A DNA stretch of 64,000 nt from Gordionus sp. m RMFG-2023 (Eukaryota; Nematomorpha; Gordioida; Chordodea; Parachordodidae): NCBI RefSeq assembly GCF_954871325.1, contig NC_088776.1, positions 3,727,985-3,791,984 of the forward strand, in the 5' to 3' direction. The translations under genes were made by a program, and so were the position numbers. Below are positions 58,852-64,000 of this stretch, piece after piece. Position 1 is the first letter of the stretch, and each line of letters starts with the position of its first letter. The notes under the pieces are model-generated. The model made no database searches. It had not been told where the DNA came from and was given only the letters and a program-made list of their open reading frames with translations.

Positions 58852-61800
58852 TTTGATACTTATCAGAATTCATACATTATTTGAAGAAATTTTTAAAATA
58901 TTTTATTTTATTAATCTTTATACAAAGAAATAGTTAATATTAAGTTTGACTTCTGAAATGATTAATGTTATAAAAGTTGATGGAAGATGAAATTACCTTT
59001 AGATCATAGAGAAAACTTTGAAGAAGTTTGAACCCCATCCTGTAAGTTTGACTATAAAATGTAAGAAGAAGTAATTATTTATTTTAAAAGAAAATATTTT
59101 GTTAAGGCATTTTCACTGTAAAATCATAAGATCCCCAAATTTATTGCGTATTGGAGGAAGAGAATACCTTTGATTGTTAAAATATTACTTTTATTTAGAT
59201 GATTCAAAAGGGAGATTTTTGTGAAAAATGAAGAAGATAGATCACAATATCATGTTTACGGATCCCATTGTAATCAAATGATATTATAGTTGGCCTTAAT
59301 TTTTTGTGTCAGATTAAGTGAGGCAATACACCTCCATATACAGGTTACCAATCAGACAACATACATCTAGTTCAAGATGTGATACAGTCATTTCATCCCT
59401 CAGCAAAGCATCTAGGTCAGTGTGTCGTTACGATAATTGCAAAGTTTTTATAAAATGTGATAAATATAGTTTTTTTTTAAAAAATGTACAACCACATTGT
59501 GAAATTTATAAATTTAATAAAAAAAATGACAAAATTTGTATTATTTAAGATCACATGCAGTTTCTATATTATATGCAATATCAGTGAAATAAAATAATTT
59601 GGGAATAATTTATGTCACCCATTGCTAGCCAAATTTTATTTATTTTTGTTTAAGTCGCCAGTTTCTTCCTGACTATGAAGAGGATAATAAAATATTTATT
59701 ATAAATTTTCGCATAATAAATCACAAAGGTTTTTATAATATCGTCTCATCAACTGCATTTATAATTTTGCTCTATGATATAGAATCTTTATAGTGTTAGG
59801 AGATGATATAGTATCTATCCTACAAATAATGTTAGGTTCAGATGGGACTATTAATATACCGGTTCCTTAATAATATCTTTGTGAAATAGGAAGAATATAA
59901 TTATGCTACTTTATCCTATGTTCTCTAAAAATTAACTGCAAATTTTCTCACCAATGAATCCATGTTATCAATTGGTTAGTAAAAAAAAATATACAATCCA
60001 ATTTATTGAAGAACTATATGATAAAAAAAAATATAACAATTTTTTACTGCTACAATTGTATAACTCATCTATCTTAGAATTTTTAAAGGGTTCTAATTTT
60101 TAATTTTAATACATTTCTCGTAAAATAAATGAATTTTTTTTTAAATAGTAATAATATGTTTTTCTGATTAGAGATCCTGTAAAGCTATCTTTTAGAATAT
60201 AAGCCTTATATTTTATTTTTTTATTGCATGATATGGAATATAAAATGGTATGTGGAGGAGGATTGTTATATATACTTGTATTCAAAGACCTGCGTAGATC
60301 AAAATCTTTGGTAGCCTGGATTTTTAAACTCATATATTTTTTTTTTGTTCAGGGCCAAGTTTTGGGCTATGCTGGCAGAAGGGAAAGATTCTAACATTAA
60401 AAATAAACCGTGATGGTCCTGGATAATTTATGAGATATATAGATAAAATTACGAAAACAAACCTATTACATCGGAACTAATCCTAAAAAACCGAGCTTCA
60501 TATTACAAAACCAGTTAAAATTTTCTGGTTAATTCAGTTGAACAATTCAAGTTTTAAGGACTGCTCGCTCTCATTTACGGGAGATCGAGATTAAAGATAA
60601 AATGATCTAAAGCATATATATATATAATAATGCCTCGGGCAAAAATATCTTTTAAGCTTTTCCAAGTATCGCTTAAATCAAATAAAATAGGATTTAAAAC
60701 TTTGTATATTTTACTAGTTAGATTTGATATGATACGAGTTAACGATTACTTTACAATGTTTGAAAATGAAATGAATATTTTTAAAGAGACGTAAAATAGG
60801 TTACAATTTAAATAAACCCTATATACTTCAGTCCTACCCTCTAAATTGAGAACAAGTTAAGATTTATTGCACCATCTCAGTAAATATCACTTTATAGATT
60901 TAAGTGAGTTGGATTTGATAAATGATTGAAGTTAAAATAAATTAGCTTGAGAGACACTAAAAAAAATTAATAAGACGTAATTATAATATTCATGATCGAC
61001 TTCTCCTATACCTTGAAATGGTAGAGATACGGGTAGATATTAGATGTTGATATGGGCGTAACGGAAGCGGGGCCGGGTAAGAAAAGAGAGTATGAGAAGA
61101 TGAGTGTATGGTTCCAATACAATAATCAAAAAGCGAGCTATATGGAAATGGTATAGTTTAAATGTGGTTATAGGAACAATCTGGATAAAATATAAATGTG
61201 AATATTAAGTAGGGCTTTACGTCCTAACCAGTGCCTTCTACACCTCCCTTCGCCCATTTCCTCATCTTTCGAGAATGGCGATGTAGCCGCTCTGATGACC
61301 AAAATAAAAATATTTGAATTATAAGATAGATATTTAATACGTGTTGATTATAGTGAAGCACCCCTTGAGGTACCTCCCCTTCCCTCTGCCCTTATTTTCC
61401 TGACATCAGTCGTACACACTGTCCAATTGAAAGGTAAAAAGATCCTAACATTAATTTATATATTAAAAAAGATTTATTAAAGAAATTGTTCAAATATAGT
61501 TTGCTTTGCCGCTTGCTATGATTTTCTGGGGGTTTTTTTAAGAAGCTTTAACAAATTAATTCTAGCAAGGATATACCCCTAAAAGGTTTTGTAACTAAAT
61601 AAGAATTGAAAAAAAAACCTTCATCTATCTATTTGTGACAATGTATTTAAATTTATAATATTTATGCATATTTTGGAAAAAAAATAATTTCTTTTCTACC
61701 AAACTTCCCGGGTTTGATCATTGCTCACAAATCATAAATTTATACATTTACATTACATAATTTTAATATAATTATTTTATTATAAATTTTCCCCGTTAAT

Positions 61801-62457
61801 AAATTTATATCTTCAAATCTCATTATAATTGTATTTCCATTCAAATTTTTTTTTTGTTTTGCTTATACACATAAGGTCCATCTAATAATTCATATTAATA
61901 TAAGTAAAAATAATATTTATCTAATTTTTTTTTAATAATAATTATATATTTTTATAGATATTTTCGAAAGTTTTTTATATTTTATATATATAAAAAAAAT
62001 ATTCATAATTTATAATATTTGCATAAAAATACAGAAAAAAAAGAAAGAAAGAAATCGGAAAAAGAAGAATGTTATATTTTTTGTTAAAATGTTAATTTAT
62101 ATATTTTTTTAAAAAAATGGAACATTTAATTTATTAATAAAAGTGAAAAGAAGTGAAAAAAAAGACAGGAAGGAATAAATGAAGGGATGGATGATTAAAT
62201 GAACGGGAGAATAAGAGAGAAGGAAAAGATAATCGTAATTAAATTTCGGTACGCGTTCGGGTCTTCCAAAATGGACCTATCGGATGCGATTTATCTTTAA
62301 CAATTTTTAATTTGATTATTAATACGAAGAAGAAAGGATAAAAAGTATTACTCTGCCGTTAAATTTTTATTTCGCTTAGAGTTAATGTGGGGTTACACCA
62401 TTTCCCCCCCCCTCCCACCCTCCAAAGATTAAAAAGTTATATTTAAATAAGAGATCT
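58852..62457. other. Gene-free stretch
   Basis: About 3.6 kb. Slightly GC-richer patches at 59300-59460 and 61040-61430 show no readable family. Small frames at 59318-59548 (plus) and 60106-60333 (minus) have no motif. A 9-base C run lies at 62404-62412. Confidence 0.4.
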
Positions 62458-62634
62458 ATAGATACGGCACGGGTAGAAGAGCCGAATAAATATATCCAAA
62501 CTGGAGCTTATATCCGGGCCGGGTCTAAAAGTTTTTGTTGAAAAAAAATACCCGGACCGAATATTTCAAATTGCCAAATTTATTTAAAAATTAACCGGGA
62601 CGGGCCATGCAAATGGTACCTCTGCCGGTTTCTG
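62458..62634. mobile_element. GGCC-rich MITE, degenerate (group A/B)
   Basis: CGGCACGGGTAGAAGAG, ATCCGGGCCGGGTC, ACCCGGACCG and CCGGGACGGGCC blocks alternate with A-rich sequence, and the right end is TGCCGGTTTCTG as in the group B copy at 45615. The left side GAGATCTATAGATACGG is closer to group A. Confidence 0.5.
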
Positions 62635-63066
62635 ATTTAAATAAAGGCTCGTCAGATGTTTCGACTAATTTTTTCTGTAAAACATTCAATTTAATGCCAA
62701 ATAACATTACTGGCAAAGTTATAAATATATACATTCCCATCGGCCGTCAATTTTTTTTCCCCCACTTATTTTTGGGAATCATCTTTGCAAATACGCTATT
62801 AAACACTAAATTCTTCAAAATTATTATTATTATAATGTATTGTATTGATTAAGTGATTTAAGTGGTCTCACTTATTATTAAAATAACTATTTCAAAATAA
62901 AGTTTTAATAACTATATAACAATAGGCAAAATCGAATAAGTCTAGTGGATTCAGGCGAATTTTCCTAAAAAATGATTTATTATTTTAGGTGATATCTTTA
63001 TTTTAATTAAAATAACTTTCTGATTAATTATTTAAAAATTGCATTATTTTAAAAAAAAAACACTTA
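62635..63066. other. Gene-free spacer
   Basis: An open frame (62607-62852, plus) covers part of it, without a motif. AT-rich otherwise. Confidence 0.4.
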
Positions 63067-63068
63067 TA

Positions 63069-63439
63069 TGTTTAGCGTCAATGTGTTATTTTTTTTTCAC
63101 CTTTAAATCATTTTTTTGAGCGCCTTTTTAAATATTCAAGAATTTGATTTTACCGGAAATGTATGCCGTCATGTTTGGAATACCTACCCTATGAATTTCA
63201 GTCAATTTTTCCATGAACTTTTATATTGAATTTTTCATATATTTTTTATTATATAAACTATAAATGACTTAAAGGTTAACAGCAAAATTGTCTACAATTC
63301 ATAAGATAGGTAATTCCAAACGTGATAGAATATATTTCCGGTAAAATCAGATCTTTAAATTTAAAAAAAACAGGCTCAAAAAATTATTTAAAATTGTAAA
63401 AATAACACATTGCCGGGAAGAAACACATTGTCGCTAACA
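63069..63439. mobile_element. TGTTAGCG MITE (Tc1/mariner-like), copy 3
   Basis: 371 bp between TA dinucleotides (63067-63068 and 63440-63441). Termini TGTTTAGCGTCAATGTGT and ACACATTGTCGCTAACA. Body landmarks as in the 33164 copy: TGCCGTCATGTTTGGAATAC, TACCCTATGAATTTCAG and the mirrored TCATAAGATAGGTAATTCC. The two copies are very close to each other, closer than either is to copy 1. Confidence 0.85.
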
Positions 63440-63550
63440 TATAATATTATGTAGATTATGCAAGATTTCGTATAAAATCAAAATTTATCCAATTTTCTAA
63501 AAAAATTAATTAGACTAAAAATTAATTTTTTTAATTTAATTTTCAGAGCG

Positions 63551-63814
63551 TTTCTTTCTTTCTTTCCTTCCTTCCTTCCTTCCTTCCTTCCTTCCTTCCT
63601 TCCTTCCTTCCTTCCTTCCTTCCTTCCTTCCTTCCTTCCTTCCTTCCTTCCTTCCTTCCTTCCTTCCTTCCTTCCTTCCTTCCTTCCTTCCTTCCTTCCT
63701 TCCTTCCTTCCTTCCTTCCTTCCTTCCTTCCTTCCTTCCTTCCTTCATTCCTTCATTCCTTCATTCCTTCTTTCCTTCCTTTCCTTTCTTCCTTCCTTTC
63801 CTTTCTTTCTTTCT
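63551..63814. repeat. (CTTC)n microsatellite
   Basis: About 260 bp of CTTC/TTCC units, with CTTT variants at both ends and a few ATTCC interruptions near 63745-63765. It is followed by a short TAATTAATTAATTAA tract. The minus-strand Lys-Glu-Gly-Arg frame over it is an artefact. Confidence 0.97.
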
Positions 63815-64000
63815 TAATTAATTAATTAAAACTAATCGAGAAATACATACCTTATTAAAAACGTCAATTATTAAAAACTAATTTATAAAACAATAATTAT
63901 TGATTTATTTTTGAATGCTTAAAAAAAATTCCTTATTAATTCATTAATATAAAATAAATTAATGTTCCAATTTTATATTATTAATTAATATTAATGAAAT
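63815..64000. other. AT-rich window end
   Basis: AATTA-rich tail; nothing recognised. Confidence 0.4.

Noticed and set aside
63536-63748. Open frame of repeated Lys-Glu-Gly-Arg
   Set aside because: It is a translation of the CTTC microsatellite, with no start context or unique sequence.
63551-63830. Telomeric or subtelomeric repeat at the window end
   Set aside because: The unit is CTTC and then AATT, not a known telomere repeat such as TTAGG or TTAGGG.

Overview
This 64 kb window is very AT-rich (about a quarter G+C by eye) and looks like nuclear, intergenic DNA from a eukaryote, most likely an invertebrate animal. The reasons are long homopolymer and tetranucleotide tracts, dense non-autonomous DNA transposons with target-site duplications (TSDs), decayed hAT and Tc1 transposase genes, tRNA-derived SINE-like pieces and two decayed LINEs of a kind widespread in invertebrates. 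I recognise no host protein-coding gene, no bona fide tRNA or rRNA gene, and nothing prokaryotic. The sequence does not fix the species.

Layout. 1-7.1 kb: AT-rich DNA with three palindromic MITEs and a CGAAT-rich repeat. 7.2-9.8 kb: a decayed LINE on the minus strand, flanked by inverted copies of its own 3' end and split by a GGCC-rich MITE with an 8 bp TSD. 10-17 kb: one TGTTAGCG MITE, several GGCC-rich hAT-like MITEs and a GAAA microsatellite. 18.6-19.1 kb: Tc1 transposase remnant. 19-26.9 kb: mostly featureless. 26.9-28.4 kb: nested hAT locus with a transposase tail fragment. 29-34.3 kb: dense MITE cluster. 36.8-38.4 kb: hAT element with TIRs, perfect 8 bp TSD and transposase dimerisation domain. 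40.0-41.5 kb: a palindrome of nearly 1.1 kb (arms about 480 bp, roughly 95% matched by eye) plus a third partial copy. 42.5-51.5 kb: SINE-like heads, GGCC-rich and hAT-like MITEs. 52.0-54.9 kb: a better-preserved LINE on the minus strand with reverse transcriptase (YIDD), zinc finger and restriction-like endonuclease. 56-64 kb: more MITEs and a long CTTC microsatellite.

How the parts relate. The repeats fall into terminal-repeat groups. The palindromic family (TAGTGTTGTTAAAC) and the GATAC family (CAGAGTTGTTAAA) share 11 of their first 13 bases and both make 8 bp TSDs, so one hAT transposase lineage may have moved both. The GGCC-rich families share YAGAGAYCTGCA. The TGTTAGCG family is flanked by TA, which fits Tc1/mariner. 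The two LINE copies belong to one clade but are clearly different subfamilies. I found no convincing new multi-gene system. The most unusual structures are the long palindrome, the LINE with inverted 3' ends and the MITE families with shared termini.
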